Positions 8,498 to 17,176 of a stretch of 64,000 nucleotides of DNA are shown piece by piece. The stretch is from Nocardia suismassiliense (lineage in GTDB: Bacteria > Actinomycetota > Actinomycetes > Mycobacteriales > Mycobacteriaceae). Position 1 is the first letter of the stretch. Each line of letters opens with the position of its first letter. The notes under the pieces were generated by a model, which worked only from the letters and a program-made list of their open reading frames with translations, was not told the origin of the DNA and did not search any database. The position numbers were made by a program, and so were the translations under genes. The stretch covers positions 4,626,223-4,690,222 of the forward strand of contig NZ_LT985361.1 in the NCBI RefSeq assembly GCF_900269665.1, in the 5' to 3' direction.

Positions 8498-9445
8498 ATG
8501 CGTCCTTCGGAGGTGCGTCAGTCGGCTGAATCCCCGCTGATCGGTGGGGCAGTTCCGGCGGGCGCACCGACGGTATTGCGCATGATGCTGGGTAGCAGGC
8601 TGCGCAAACTCCGGGAAGCCTGCGGGATGACCCGCGAGGACGCGGGCGAAGCCATTCGCGGCTCGCACTCGAAGATCAGCAGGTTGGAGCTCGGCCGCAC
8701 CGGTTTCCGGGTGCGGGATCTGACCGATCTGCTCGATCTCTACGGGGTCACCGATCCCACCGAGCGCGAGGAATTCCTGGAGCTGGCGCGGCAGGGCAAT
8801 CAGTCGGGCTGGTGGCACCGCGACAACGACTGGTTACCCAGGTGGTACGACACGTACCTCGGCCTGGAACAGGCGGCAACGCTGGTCCGCGCCTATGAAC
8901 CGCGCGCGGTACCCGAACTCTTGCAGACCCCGGAGTATGCCCGCGCTCTCCTGTCACTGGCCCACTCGGGCGAGCTACAGCCCGATATCGAACGCCGCGT
9001 CGCACTGCGGATGCGTCGCCAGGAGATCCTGAACCGCCCGCATCCGCCGCAGCTCTGGGTGATCGTGGAGGAAGCCGCGCTGCGCAGGCCGATCGGCGGA
9101 TCCGCGGTATGGAACGCGCAGATCAATCATCTGCTGAAGGTCGTCGAGAAGCGCAATATCACCGTCCAGGTGCTGGCCGACCATGTCGGCGGGCCCGCCC
9201 TCGCCGACGGCGCGTTCACCATGCTGCGCTTCGCCGAGGCCGATCTGCCCGACATCGTCTATCTCCAGCAGCTCACCAGCGCGCTCTACCTGGACAAGCA
9301 GGCCGACGTGGACGCGTATCGCGCCGTGGCCAACCAACTCTCGGTGCACGCCGCGCCGCCGGAGTACACCGTCTCGCTGCTGGAGGCGCTGCGCCGCCGG
9401 CAGCCGCCGATCCTCGATCAGCCGGCCGGCACCCGCCGAGTCTGA
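8498..9445 (+). CDS. XRE-family regulator with DUF5753 domain, 315 aa
   Basis: DNA-binding regulator of the actinomycete XRE/DUF5753 type. Residues about 30-90 form the lambda-repressor-like HTH (LGSRLRKLREACGMTREDAG, then SHSKISRLELGR). Residues about 105-290 are the DUF5753 domain (WHRDNDWLPRWYDTYLGLEQ; VPELLQTPEYARAL; LADGAFTMLRF). These regulators usually have a small DUF397 gene directly downstream; none is present here, the next gene being a TetR regulator 196 bp away. The ATG at 8498 has no clear Shine-Dalgarno sequence, so leaderless initiation is possible. Target genes are unknown. Confidence 0.93.
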   Translation: MRPSEVRQSAESPLIGGAVPAGAPTVLRMMLGSRLRKLREACGMTREDAGEAIRGSHSKISRLELGRTGFRVRDLTDLLDLYGVTDPTEREEFLELARQGNQSGWWHRDNDWLPRWYDTYLGLEQAATLVRAYEPRAVPELLQTPEYARALLSLAHSGELQPDIERRVALRMRRQEILNRPHPPQLWVIVEEAALRRPIGGSAVWNAQINHLLKVVEKRNITVQVLADHVGGPALADGAFTMLRFAEADLPDIVYLQQLTSALYLDKQADVDAYRAVANQLSVHAAPPEYTVSLLEALRRRQPPILDQPAGTRRV

Positions 9446-9603
9446 CGGCTTTTCGTCACGTGATTCCGCTCGGCCGAGGTTGATTCGGCTCGGCGCGAAT
9501 GGGCACCCGATACTCGAAAAGACTGGACGTTCGCGCTCTGTAGCGCGCTCGGCCGAGGTCGGTCAGCGTGACCCCGAAACCGAGTCCTCGCAGGGCGCGA
9601 AGT

Positions 9604-9622
9604 ATTGTCCCGATGGGACAAT
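9604..9622. promoter_or_regulatory. perfect palindrome, likely TetR operator
   Basis: ATTGTCCCGATGGGACAAT is a perfect inverted repeat with 8-nt arms and a 3-nt centre. It ends 19 nt before the start codon of the TetR gene at 9642, leaving room for the AAGGTGG ribosome site. Length, symmetry and position are those of a TetR-family autoregulatory operator. I infer that the 9642 protein represses its own two-gene unit here. Confidence 0.75.
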
Positions 9623-9641
9623 AAGGTGGTAAAGTGACATT

Positions 9642-10286
9642 ATGAGCGACACCGGTGTCGATCTCGATGGCCGCAGGCTGCGGACCAGACGCAGCCGGGA
9701 AGCGCTGTCGCGTGCGGCCTTCGAGCTGCTCACCGAGCGGGGGCTCGGCGCGGTCGCCGTCGAGGACATCGCGGTGCGGGCAGGCGTCACTCGGCGCACC
9801 TTCAGTCGGCATTTCACGTCCATCGCGGAGGCGATCCTCGGCGAGGTCGACCAAGACGTGCACCTGTTCAACGAGGCCCTGTGCCGCCGACCGGCGCACG
9901 AATCGCCGCTGGTCGCCTACCGCAACGCCGTACACGACTGGTTCGACGCGGAATACGGCGGCGAACGCGCCGCGCTGCTGGCCAGGCGGTGGGCGCTGTT
10001 CCAGCGCTTCGAGGAAGAACCCGAACTTTTCGCCGGATATCAGCGCATCCGCATCGAAGGTCAGCGAGAATCGGTGCGGATCATTGCCGCCCGGCTCGGC
10101 GTCGACCCGGAGCGGGACCTGCGCCCGGCCGCCGCGGTGGCCGCGGGTGCGGGCCTGCTGATCTCGGCCTTGCAGACCTGGGCCGCCGGCGACGATCCGA
10201 GCGGCCTGCCCGACCTCATCGAGGGATATTTCGACACACTCGTCGCACTCACCACCGAATTCCGGACCGAGGAGTCACCGTCATGA
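9642..10286 (+). CDS. TetR-family transcriptional regulator, 214 aa
   Basis: One-component repressor. The N-terminal HTH spans about residues 12-60 (REALSRAAFELLTERGLGAV, then VEDIAVRAGVTRRTFSRHF), matching the TetR_N signature. The rest is an all-helical ligand-binding domain with no recognised ligand. ATG 9642 is preceded by AAGGTGG and by the perfect palindrome at 9604-9622, its probable operator. The stop overlaps the start of the next gene by 3 nt (ATGA), so the membrane protein downstream is translationally coupled and probably under the same control. Confidence 0.95.
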   Translation: MSDTGVDLDGRRLRTRRSREALSRAAFELLTERGLGAVAVEDIAVRAGVTRRTFSRHFTSIAEAILGEVDQDVHLFNEALCRRPAHESPLVAYRNAVHDWFDAEYGGERAALLARRWALFQRFEEEPELFAGYQRIRIEGQRESVRIIAARLGVDPERDLRPAAAVAAGAGLLISALQTWAAGDDPSGLPDLIEGYFDTLVALTTEFRTEESPS

Positions 10287-10867
10287 CCACAGGGTCGGTG
10301 AATATGTATCGCAGGACGTGCCGTCGCGTCGGACTCGATCGAAATCCCATGCGCCGCAAAGAAGACCGGGTGCAGACCATGGTGGGGGTAGCCCTGGCGC
10401 TGGTGTTCCTGATACTCGTTCCGGTGCTGGTGATGTCGGTCGGCGCGCGGGTCTACCACACCGAAACCGGTGTGGTGCAGGCGAAAACGGCCCAGTTGCA
10501 GCGGGTCGAGGCGACGGTGACCGAGACCGGCAAGGCACCGCTGTACGCGCCGATCATGCCCGCCAAGGTCCGGTGGACCGACGCCGACGGCGTGGTGCAC
10601 AACGAGGACTACCAATCGACCACCGTCGTGCAACCCGGCCAGGCCGTGACCATTTGGCGCAACAGTGCGGGCAAGATCGTCGAACCGCCGTCGCCGAGCC
10701 AGGCGCTCAGCAAGGCGGTGCTGTTCACCACCGGCGCCGTGCTCGGCACAATGGCCGTGGCGGCGGGCTGCTACGTCGCGCTGCGCAGCAGCCTCGACCG
10801 CAGGCGGCTGCGGATGTGGGAAATGGAGTGGGCGACAGCGGATCTGCGCTGGGGCAGCCACAGCTGA
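10283..10867 (+). CDS. DUF3592-type membrane protein, 194 aa
   Basis: A small membrane protein with two transmembrane helices: about residues 34-54 (VGVALALVFLILVPVLVMSV) and about 150-172 (AVLFTTGAVLGTMAVAAGCY). Between them is an extracytoplasmic beta-rich segment (VEATVTETGKAPLYAP; VRWTDADGVVHNEDY; VVQPGQAVTIW), the pattern of actinobacterial DUF3592 proteins such as those next to mycobacterial wall genes. The start codon overlaps the TetR stop; internal ATGs at 10304 and 10349 are possible but the coupled start is favoured. Function unknown; the context suggests an envelope protein controlled by the TetR regulator. Confidence 0.8.
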   Translation: MTTGSVNMYRRTCRRVGLDRNPMRRKEDRVQTMVGVALALVFLILVPVLVMSVGARVYHTETGVVQAKTAQLQRVEATVTETGKAPLYAPIMPAKVRWTDADGVVHNEDYQSTTVVQPGQAVTIWRNSAGKIVEPPSPSQALSKAVLFTTGAVLGTMAVAAGCYVALRSSLDRRRLRMWEMEWATADLRWGSHS

Positions 10868-10929
10868 CTCGAACACGCCACTGTCGGCGTTCGGTCACGT
10901 TGTGACACAGCGCAACCGGACGCGCTCTA

Positions 10930-12477
10930 CTACACCGGCAAGAGGCTGTGCTTGCGCGGATTCGCTTTGGCGGTGTTCTTGTCGCGCAGCAACCGCAGAG
11001 CCTTGCGAATCTCCAGCCGCGTCTGCGACGGTTCGATGACCGCGTCGATGTAGCCGCGTTCGGCGGCGATCCACGGCGTGGCCATGGTGGCGTTGTAGAA
11101 GTCGATCATCTGCTGGCGCACCGTCGCCCGCTGATCGACCGGGGCGGCCTCGAGCTGCCTGCGTCCGACGATGCCGACCATGCTCTCGGCGCCCATCACC
11201 GCGATCCGGGCGGTCGGCCAGGCCAGGCTGATATCGGCGCCGAGCTGCTTGCAGCCCATCACCGCGTAGCCGCCGCCGTAGGCCTTGCGGGTCACCACCG
11301 TCACGATCGGCACGGTCGCCTCGATGACCGCGCGGAAGAAGCGGCCGCCGCGTTTGATCACGCCGCTGCGCTCCTCCTCGATGCCCGGCAGCACGCCGGG
11401 GGTGTCGACCACGAAGACGAGGGGCAGCCCGTAGGCGTCGCAGAGCCGGATGAAATGGGTGGCCTTGTCCGAGCACTGCGCGTCGAGCGCGCCGCCGAGC
11501 ACCTGCGGCTGATTGGCGACGACGCCGACGCTGCGGCCGTCGACCCTCGCGAAACCGGTGATCAGATTCTGCGCGGTGGCCGCGCCCATCTCGTGGAAGT
11601 CGCCGTCGTCGAAGATCCGGACGAGGATCTCGTGCATGTCGTAGCCGACCTTGTCCGAATCCGGGATGATCGAGTTCAGTTCCAGGTCATGGCCGGTCAC
11701 CTCCGGCTCCAGGCCGGGGTTCACCACCGGCGCCAGCTCCAGACAGCTCGACGGCAGGAAGCTCAGGTAGCTGCGCACCCAGTCGAAGGCGGCCTGCTCG
11801 TCGGGCGCGACATGGTGCACGGTGCCGTTGCGGGCCAGCGCCGCGGCGCCGCCCAGCTCGTCCGCGCTCACGTCGGCGCCGGTCACCTCCCTGGTGACCT
11901 CGGGGCCGGTGACGAACATGTACGACTTCTCGGTGGCGACCAGCACGTCCATATTGACCGGGCCGTACACCGAACCGGCCGCGCACTTGCCGAGCATGAT
12001 GGCCACCTGCGGCACATAGCCGGACATGTCGCCCTGGCGCCGGCACATCAGCGCGTACCAGGCCAGCGAGGTGACCGCGTCCTGGATGCGCGCGCCGCCG
12101 GAGTCGTTGATCGCCACCACCGGGCAGGCGTTCTCGTAGGCGAACTCCATCGCGGTGGCGACCTTGCGGCCGAACATCTCACCGACCGAACCGCCGTGCA
12201 CGGTCTGGTCGTGCGCGATCACCACGACCGGCCTGCCGTCGATGCGGCCGCGGCCGGTCACCACGCCGTCGCCGTACATCGCGCCCGGTTGCGCCGTCTG
12301 GCGCATCAGCGCGCCGATCTCCACGAAGCTGCCCGGGTCGAGCAGCGCGCGCACCCGTTCCCGCGCGCTCGGGATGCCTTTGGTCTTGCGTTTCGCGATG
12401 CCGGTCTCGCCGGCGGGTTCCTCAGCGAGCTCCAGGATCCCCCGCAGCTCTTCCAGCTTCTCTCGCGTACCGGTCAT
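10930..12477 (-). CDS. acyl-CoA carboxylase beta (carboxyltransferase) subunit, 515 aa
   Basis: Carboxyltransferase subunit of a biotin-dependent acyl-CoA carboxylase (AccD/PccB family). It moves CO2 from carboxybiotin, carried by a separate alpha subunit, to acetyl-, propionyl- or long-chain acyl-CoA, feeding fatty and mycolic acid synthesis. N-terminal half: IPSARERVRALLDPGSFVEI, VIAHDQTVHGGSVGEM, CPVVAINDSGGARIQDA. C-terminal half: GFARVDGRSVGVVANQP, VFVVDTPGVLPGIEEE, RKAYGGGYAVMG. The length is normal for the family. No accA or biotin ligase gene is nearby. The ATG at 12477 lacks a strong ribosome site; 5' sequence to 12576 in frame has no homology that I can see. Which AccD class it is cannot be set from sequence alone. 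Confidence 0.93.
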   Translation of the reverse strand: MTGTREKLEELRGILELAEEPAGETGIAKRKTKGIPSARERVRALLDPGSFVEIGALMRQTAQPGAMYGDGVVTGRGRIDGRPVVVIAHDQTVHGGSVGEMFGRKVATAMEFAYENACPVVAINDSGGARIQDAVTSLAWYALMCRRQGDMSGYVPQVAIMLGKCAAGSVYGPVNMDVLVATEKSYMFVTGPEVTREVTGADVSADELGGAAALARNGTVHHVAPDEQAAFDWVRSYLSFLPSSCLELAPVVNPGLEPEVTGHDLELNSIIPDSDKVGYDMHEILVRIFDDGDFHEMGAATAQNLITGFARVDGRSVGVVANQPQVLGGALDAQCSDKATHFIRLCDAYGLPLVFVVDTPGVLPGIEEERSGVIKRGGRFFRAVIEATVPIVTVVTRKAYGGGYAVMGCKQLGADISLAWPTARIAVMGAESMVGIVGRRQLEAAPVDQRATVRQQMIDFYNATMATPWIAAERGYIDAVIEPSQTRLEIRKALRLLRDKNTAKANPRKHSLLPV

Positions 12478-13013
12478 AGGTAGTGTTTTGCCCTTCGAAA
12501 CTCTGCAGCGTCGCCGTACGGGGGCGCAGCGCTCGATGTTATCCGTGGTGAGAGCTACTGCACAGTTGTTCGTCACATCCGATGGGACACCTCACAGGTT
12601 TGGCCGGCCCGCTCTCGGTGTAGGGACACCCCGCGCGGCCTGCGGAGGGGGCGGATGTTTGTGCAAGTTACCAGTCTGCGCGGGCCGCGCCGATGAGTGA
12701 TCCCGAGGTTCGCGCGCATGTCTGTTCGGGGACCCTCGGCTGACGTTAAGGTGACGCCGACGCAGCGCCGGAATGCGCGGTCGGCGCTGCGTCACACATT
12801 CTTTGATGACGCGCGGCCGCTGTGCGGTGGAAATCCCGGCGGGCCGAATGCGCGGTCGCCGTCGAAATCATGCCCGGGTGGTCGGTTGGCTGTGCCGAAA
12901 ATCACTCGGCGGCTTGTGAATTCGCCCAATGGGTGGCGAGATCACTGATGAGATCCCCGATTTCGCGCTCGTATCCCGATTTGATCACGATCCGGCGCTA
13001 GCCTTCATGAGTC
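12478..13013. other. 536-bp divergent intergenic region with a hairpin
   Basis: Separates the carboxylase gene (minus) from the PucR-like gene (plus) and should hold both promoters. Open frames within it (12592-12795 minus; 12697-12948 plus) have poor codon and residue composition and I do not call them genes. The one clear structure is a stem-loop: GACGCAGCGCCG (12759-12770) pairs perfectly with CGGCGCTGCGTC (12782-12793) across an 11-nt loop. No T-run follows on either strand, so a regulatory RNA structure or protein site is more likely than a terminator. Confidence 0.5.
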
Positions 13014-13985
13014 ATGACGGCAATGCAGGTGAGTTCGAGTTCCGCGAGTTTGGCATCGAAACTGCTCGACTACTTAGCCGGGCACGCGGGCGCCGGTCTG
13101 CCGGGTGAGGTCACGGCCACCACCCGAGATTGTGTGGTCGCCGCGGTGCGGTTGCTCACGCCGCGGACCCCGTCGCGGGTGGCCGAGCCACCCGAAATCG
13201 CGGGTACCGCAACGCGTTGGGCCCGCGAAGGCGTCGCGCTGGAAACGGTGCTGGCCGCCTACCACGACGAAATTCGGGCCGGGCTCGAATTCGTCGCGGC
13301 GGATACCGAAGGTGACGACGTCGTCGCGGGGGCGCAACTGATCTTGCGAATCCTGGAAATGGTGACGCTCACGGCGTCGACCGCCTATGTCGACGAGCAT
13401 CGGGTGGTGGCCAGGGAACACCAAACAGCCGCACAGACTTTGGTGTCCGCACTGCTCGGCGGCCATGCGGTCGGCGATCTGGCGATGCAGACCGGGATCG
13501 CGGTCGCACCGGCGTATCAGGTGGTGGCGCTGAGCATTCCGGCCCACCCCGAGGAGCGAAGACCCGGCCTCGGCGCCGCGGCGGCCCGGCGCAAACTGCG
13601 CAGGGTGCAGTCCGCGCTGGCCAAACCACTGGGCTCCCGGGCCTTGTCGCTGCTGTCCGCGGCGGGCGGCACCGTGCTCGTGCCCACCGATGTGCGGCCC
13701 GCCCGCATCGGCTCGCCCGCGATGACCGCCGAGGTGCTCGCCATGCTCAGCGACGCCGCCGAGGTGCCGCTGACCGCCGTGATGGCCGTCGGCTCCACCG
13801 CGCGCATTCCCGAACTCGCCGCGCGCACACATGATCTGCTGGACCGCATCCGCGCCGCGGAGCGCGCGCCCGGGCTCTACCGGGTGGCGGAACCGCAGGA
13901 TTCGCCCGATTGTGACCCGGCCCAGCCGGTCCGGATTCCCGTGGTCACCTCGCCCAACGATCATGAAATCGGTCGTTCCGCTTGA
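13014..13985 (+). CDS. PucR/CdaR-like protein lacking the C-terminal HTH, 323 aa
   Basis: Parallels the full-length PucR regulator encoded at 27245-28465. Shared blocks: the N-terminal helical domain (TRWAREGVALETVLAAYHDE), the linker (VDEHRVVAREHQTAAQTLVS, ALLGGHAV), and the GGDEF-like middle domain (ARRKLRRVQSALAKPLGSRA; LSLLSAAGGTVLVPT; IPELAARTHDLLDRI). The similarity ends at the LYR of the linker. Instead of the roughly 80-residue PucR C-terminal HTH there is a short polar tail (EPQDSPDCDPAQ ... EIGRSA). It therefore probably cannot bind DNA in the usual way and may act as a sensor or as an antagonist or hetero-partner of other PucR proteins. It lies 50 bp upstream of the desaturase gene. 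Confidence 0.8.
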   Translation: MTAMQVSSSSASLASKLLDYLAGHAGAGLPGEVTATTRDCVVAAVRLLTPRTPSRVAEPPEIAGTATRWAREGVALETVLAAYHDEIRAGLEFVAADTEGDDVVAGAQLILRILEMVTLTASTAYVDEHRVVAREHQTAAQTLVSALLGGHAVGDLAMQTGIAVAPAYQVVALSIPAHPEERRPGLGAAAARRKLRRVQSALAKPLGSRALSLLSAAGGTVLVPTDVRPARIGSPAMTAEVLAMLSDAAEVPLTAVMAVGSTARIPELAARTHDLLDRIRAAERAPGLYRVAEPQDSPDCDPAQPVRIPVVTSPNDHEIGRSA

Positions 13986-14035
13986 TGTCTCGCCTTTAGG
14001 GTCGAATTCCGCCGCGCCGAGCACAAGGAGTCCGT

Positions 14036-14986
14036 GTGACCACCGCATTGACCGATCGCGATATTCTGGGTGAACTGGAACCCGTCGCCGAACGTTTGCT
14101 CAATGACCACATTCGCAAAGCCAAGGCGTGGAATCCACACGATTATGTGCCGTGGGACGACGGCCGTAATTTCGCCGCCATGGGCGGAATGGACTGGGAG
14201 CCCGGTCAATCGAGGCTGACCGAGGTGGCCAGGACCGCCATGGTGACCAACCTGCTCACCGAGGACAATCTGCCGTCCTATCACCGGGAGATCTCGGAGA
14301 CCTTCTCCCTGGACGGCGCCTGGGGCACCTGGGTCGGTCGCTGGACCGCCGAGGAGAATCGCCACGCCATCGTCATGCGTGACTATTTGGTGGTCACCCG
14401 CGCGGTCGATCCGGTGCTGCTGGAACAGGCCAGGATGGCGCATATGACCACGGGTATCGCGAAACCCGTGAAGGGCCAGCAGTTCCTGCGTTCGGTCGCC
14501 TATGTCACGCTGCAGGAATTGGCCACCAGAATCAGTCATCGCAACACCGGAACCGCGTGCGACGAACCCATCGCCGAGCGTATGCTGCAACGGATTGCCG
14601 CCGACGAAAATCTTCACATGATCTTTTATCGCAACATCAGCGCCGCGGCTCTCGACCTGATGCCGAACGAGACGCTGCGTGCCATCACCGACGTCGTCAC
14701 GCGCTTCCAGATGCCCGGCCTCACCCAGCCGAACTTCCGCCGCAACGCGGTCGTGCTCGCCAAACACGGCATCTACGACCTGCGCCAGCACCTCGACGTG
14801 GTGGTGCGGCCGGTGCTGCGGGCGTGGGATGTGTTCGAGCGCACCGACCTATCCGGCGACGGTGAACGAGCGCGCGACGAGCTCGGCGCCTACCTCGACG
14901 AATTGGCCGAGAAGGCAACACGATTCGAAGAACAGCGCGACCGGGTGGCGGCCAGACAGGCAGAACGAGCCGCCGCGAAACCATGA
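14036..14986 (+). CDS. acyl-ACP desaturase (DesA-type, diiron), 316 aa
   Basis: Soluble diiron desaturase of the plant-type stearoyl-ACP family, as in mycobacterial DesA1/DesA2, which introduce a double bond into long acyl chains on ACP. Iron-ligand motifs are EENRH (residues 106-110) and DENLH (190-194), with further Glu ligands near ISETF in the N-terminal half and LQELATRISH. The length is typical. The GTG at 14036 follows AAGGAG by 6-7 nt. The stop codon overlaps the ATG of the secreted esterase (ATGA, 14983-14986), so the two are translationally coupled. The C-terminal tail is a charged helix (EQRDRVAARQAERAAAKP). It could belong to mycolate or membrane lipid synthesis. Confidence 0.92.
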   Translation: MTTALTDRDILGELEPVAERLLNDHIRKAKAWNPHDYVPWDDGRNFAAMGGMDWEPGQSRLTEVARTAMVTNLLTEDNLPSYHREISETFSLDGAWGTWVGRWTAEENRHAIVMRDYLVVTRAVDPVLLEQARMAHMTTGIAKPVKGQQFLRSVAYVTLQELATRISHRNTGTACDEPIAERMLQRIAADENLHMIFYRNISAAALDLMPNETLRAITDVVTRFQMPGLTQPNFRRNAVVLAKHGIYDLRQHLDVVVRPVLRAWDVFERTDLSGDGERARDELGAYLDELAEKATRFEEQRDRVAARQAERAAAKP

Positions 14987-16002
14987 GACGCCGGGGTCCG
15001 ATCAGCGCGGCGGCGATGGCAGTCATCGCCGCGACGGTCGCTGTGCCCGCGGTGGCCGACACACCGGGCGTGCCGAGCGCCCCGCCGCCCGCCGTCGACC
15101 CGGCGATGACCAGGACCGGACTGCTCTCGATCGACAGCGTGGGCCCGCAGCGTGAGCGGCTGCGGATCTCGTCCGCGGCCATGCGGCGGGTGATCGAGGT
15201 CGACGTGCTGCGCGGCACCGGCGCGGCACCGCGCCCGACGCTGTACCTGCTCGACGGCGTCGACGGCGAGGCCACCTCGGGCTGGCTGAGCAAGGGCGGC
15301 GCGGCGGAGTTCTTCGCGGACAAACCGGTGGACGTGGTGCTGACCGGCGGCGGCACCGGCAGCATGTACAGCGACTGGGTCCGGCACGACACCGCCCTCG
15401 GCCTGAACCGGTGGGAAACATTCCTCACCGAGGAACTGCCGCCGATCGTGGAGTCGCTGTTACGTTCCAGCGGCCGCCGCGCCGTCGCCGGGGTCTCGAT
15501 GGGCGCGCAGGCGGCAATGATGCTGGCACAACGGCATCCGGGGCTTTATCACGCCGTGGCGGGCATGAGCGGATGTTATTCGACGGCGGATCCGCTGGGG
15601 CGCGCCGTCACCACGATCACCGTCGCCTCGCGCGGTGGCAATGTCGAAAACCTCTGGGGCCCACCGACATCGCCGGAGTGGGCGGCACACGACAGCCTGC
15701 TCGGCGCGGAAGCGTTGCGTGGCACCGCCATCTACCTCTCGGCCGCCACCGGCGTGCCGACCGGCGCCGACCTGGTGGCCATCGCGCAGTCGCCCACCCT
15801 CGTCGAGGCGCTGCGGCTGGCGGGCGGTGGCGCGGCGCTGGAAGCCGGCGCCCGCTCGTGCACCGAGCGGTTCGCCGGTCGGCTGACCGAACTGGACATC
15901 CCCGCCGCCGTGCACTACGACACCGCGGGCATGCACACCTGGCCGGACTTCGAGGCGCAACTGCCACAGGCCTGGCAAGCCCTCGCCCCAGCCCTCTACT
16001 GA
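14983..16002 (+). CDS. secreted esterase / mycolyltransferase-like alpha-beta hydrolase, 339 aa
   Basis: Exported hydrolase of the esterase D / antigen 85 superfamily (PF00756-like). Residues 1-26 are a signal peptide (AAAMAVIAATVAVPAVADT). The core shows PTLYLLDGVDG, DVVLTGGGTGSMYSDW (the oxyanion and acyl-pocket region typical of Ag85), the elbow GVSMGAQAAMMLA with nucleophile Ser, and a C-terminal His in YDTAGMHTWPDFEAQLPQAW. Ag85 proteins transfer mycolic acids to trehalose or arabinogalactan; mycolyltransferase activity is plausible but a simple esterase cannot be excluded. Coupled by a 4-nt overlap to the acyl-ACP desaturase gene, which fits a lipid or wall role. Confidence 0.85.
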   Translation: MRRRGPISAAAMAVIAATVAVPAVADTPGVPSAPPPAVDPAMTRTGLLSIDSVGPQRERLRISSAAMRRVIEVDVLRGTGAAPRPTLYLLDGVDGEATSGWLSKGGAAEFFADKPVDVVLTGGGTGSMYSDWVRHDTALGLNRWETFLTEELPPIVESLLRSSGRRAVAGVSMGAQAAMMLAQRHPGLYHAVAGMSGCYSTADPLGRAVTTITVASRGGNVENLWGPPTSPEWAAHDSLLGAEALRGTAIYLSAATGVPTGADLVAIAQSPTLVEALRLAGGGAALEAGARSCTERFAGRLTELDIPAAVHYDTAGMHTWPDFEAQLPQAWQALAPALY

Positions 16003-16020
16003 CGCCCGCTGTGGGAGGTT

Positions 16021-16091
16021 CCGCACTCTCTCTCGGGATCCGCACTGCTTAGGGGCCCCACAGTGGGTGCGAGCCCCGAGAGAGAGTGCGG
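16021..16091. repeat. palindromic intergenic repeat, copy 1
   Basis: Two perfectly complementary 16-nt arms, CCGCACTCTCTCTCGG (16021-16036) and CCGAGAGAGAGTGCGG (16076-16091), enclose a 39-nt loop that holds the inner palindrome GGGGCCCC. The loop segment GGGATCCGCACTG followed by TAGGGGCCC recurs at 50827-50891 inside a similar palindrome. It starts 19 nt after the esterase stop codon and could also act as a transcription barrier. I treat both as members of one dispersed REP-like family. Confidence 0.8.
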
Positions 16092-16141
16092 CTGTGCGGT
16101 GGCCGGTGGAATCAGCGAGAGGTTGTTGCGTTGACACAGGT

Positions 16142-17176
16142 ATGACCTCGGCACTTCCGTCCGTCCGGTTCTCGATTCTGGACCGCTCGCGCGTTCGGCG
16201 CGGGCAGAGCCACCCTGCGGCGTTGCGCGACACCGTCGAGTTCGCCCGGCTCGCCGAGGAGTGGGGTTATCACCGTTTCTGGGTGTCCGAGCACCACAGC
16301 GTGCCCGGTGTGGCCGGGTCGGCGCCGACGGTGCTCGCCGCGGCGGCCGCGGCGGCGACCGAACGCATCCGGATCGGCACCGGCGGGGTGATGCTGCCCA
16401 ACCATCAGCCACTGATCGTCGCCGAACAGTTCGGCGTGCTGGAGTCGTTGTATCCGGGGCGGATCGACATGGGCCTAGGCCGCTCGGTCGGCTTCACCGA
16501 CGGGGTGCGCCGCGCGCTCGGCCACGACAAACGCGACGCCGAGGACTTCGACGCCCAGCTGACCGAGTTGCTCGACTACTTCGACCACGGCCGCAACGGC
16601 GTGCACGGCTGGCCGTCCGAGGGGCTGCGGATTCCGGCGTTCCTGCTGGCGACCGGCTCCGGGGCGGAGCGGGCCGCGCGGTTCGGGCTGCCGCTGGTGA
16701 TCGCCGCGGTGGGCGGGCAGGACCGCATGGTCGAGGCGATCGAGCGATACCGGGCCGAGTTCCGCGCCACCACTTGGGGCGCGCACCCGTACGTCATGGT
16801 GTCGGGGTCGGTCGTCATCGCCGATACCACCGAGGAGGCGCACCGGCTGCTGCTGCCCGAGGCGTGGTCGAACGCGTCCTCGCGGCCCCGCGGCGAATTC
16901 CCGACGCTGATCCCGCCCGCCGACATCGAGGCGATGACCATGAGCGATCGGGAACGGCGCATCTTCGAGGACTCGTTGCGCGATCAGGTGCACGGCACCG
17001 AGGACGAGATCGCCGATCAGTTGGAGCGGTTGGTGCTCAGCACCGGTGCCGACGAGATCCTGGTGCACACAAGCACTTACGATCGGGCGGCCCGGCTGGA
17101 GTCGCATCGCCGGCTCGCGCGGCTCACCGGACTGCTCGGCTCGGCGAGCGCCGCCCGTGCCACCTCGGCGGTGTAG
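16142..17176 (+). CDS. luciferase-like (LLM) flavin-dependent monooxygenase, 344 aa
   Basis: TIM-barrel flavin-dependent oxidoreductase of the bacterial luciferase-like family (MsnO8-like subgroup), usually using FMNH2 or F420H2 supplied by another protein. Landmarks: FARLAEEWGYHRFWVSEHHS, APTVLAAAAAAATERIRIGT, GVMLPNHQPLIVAEQFGVLE, YPGRIDMGLGRSVG, and a late GTEDEIADQLERL region. The substrate is unknown. The ATG at 16142 has a weak ribosome site; the open frame upstream starts inside the palindromic repeat. The last codons (ASAARATSAV) are read from the first unit of a 48-bp tandem repeat, so the C-terminus may have been changed by repeat expansion. Confidence 0.9.
   Translation: MTSALPSVRFSILDRSRVRRGQSHPAALRDTVEFARLAEEWGYHRFWVSEHHSVPGVAGSAPTVLAAAAAAATERIRIGTGGVMLPNHQPLIVAEQFGVLESLYPGRIDMGLGRSVGFTDGVRRALGHDKRDAEDFDAQLTELLDYFDHGRNGVHGWPSEGLRIPAFLLATGSGAERAARFGLPLVIAAVGGQDRMVEAIERYRAEFRATTWGAHPYVMVSGSVVIADTTEEAHRLLLPEAWSNASSRPRGEFPTLIPPADIEAMTMSDRERRIFEDSLRDQVHGTEDEIADQLERLVLSTGADEILVHTSTYDRAARLESHRRLARLTGLLGSASAARATSAV

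Noticed and set aside
12697..12948. 83-codon frame in the carboxylase/PucR-like gap
   Set aside because: Arg/Pro-rich composition and it contains the hairpin; no ribosome site.
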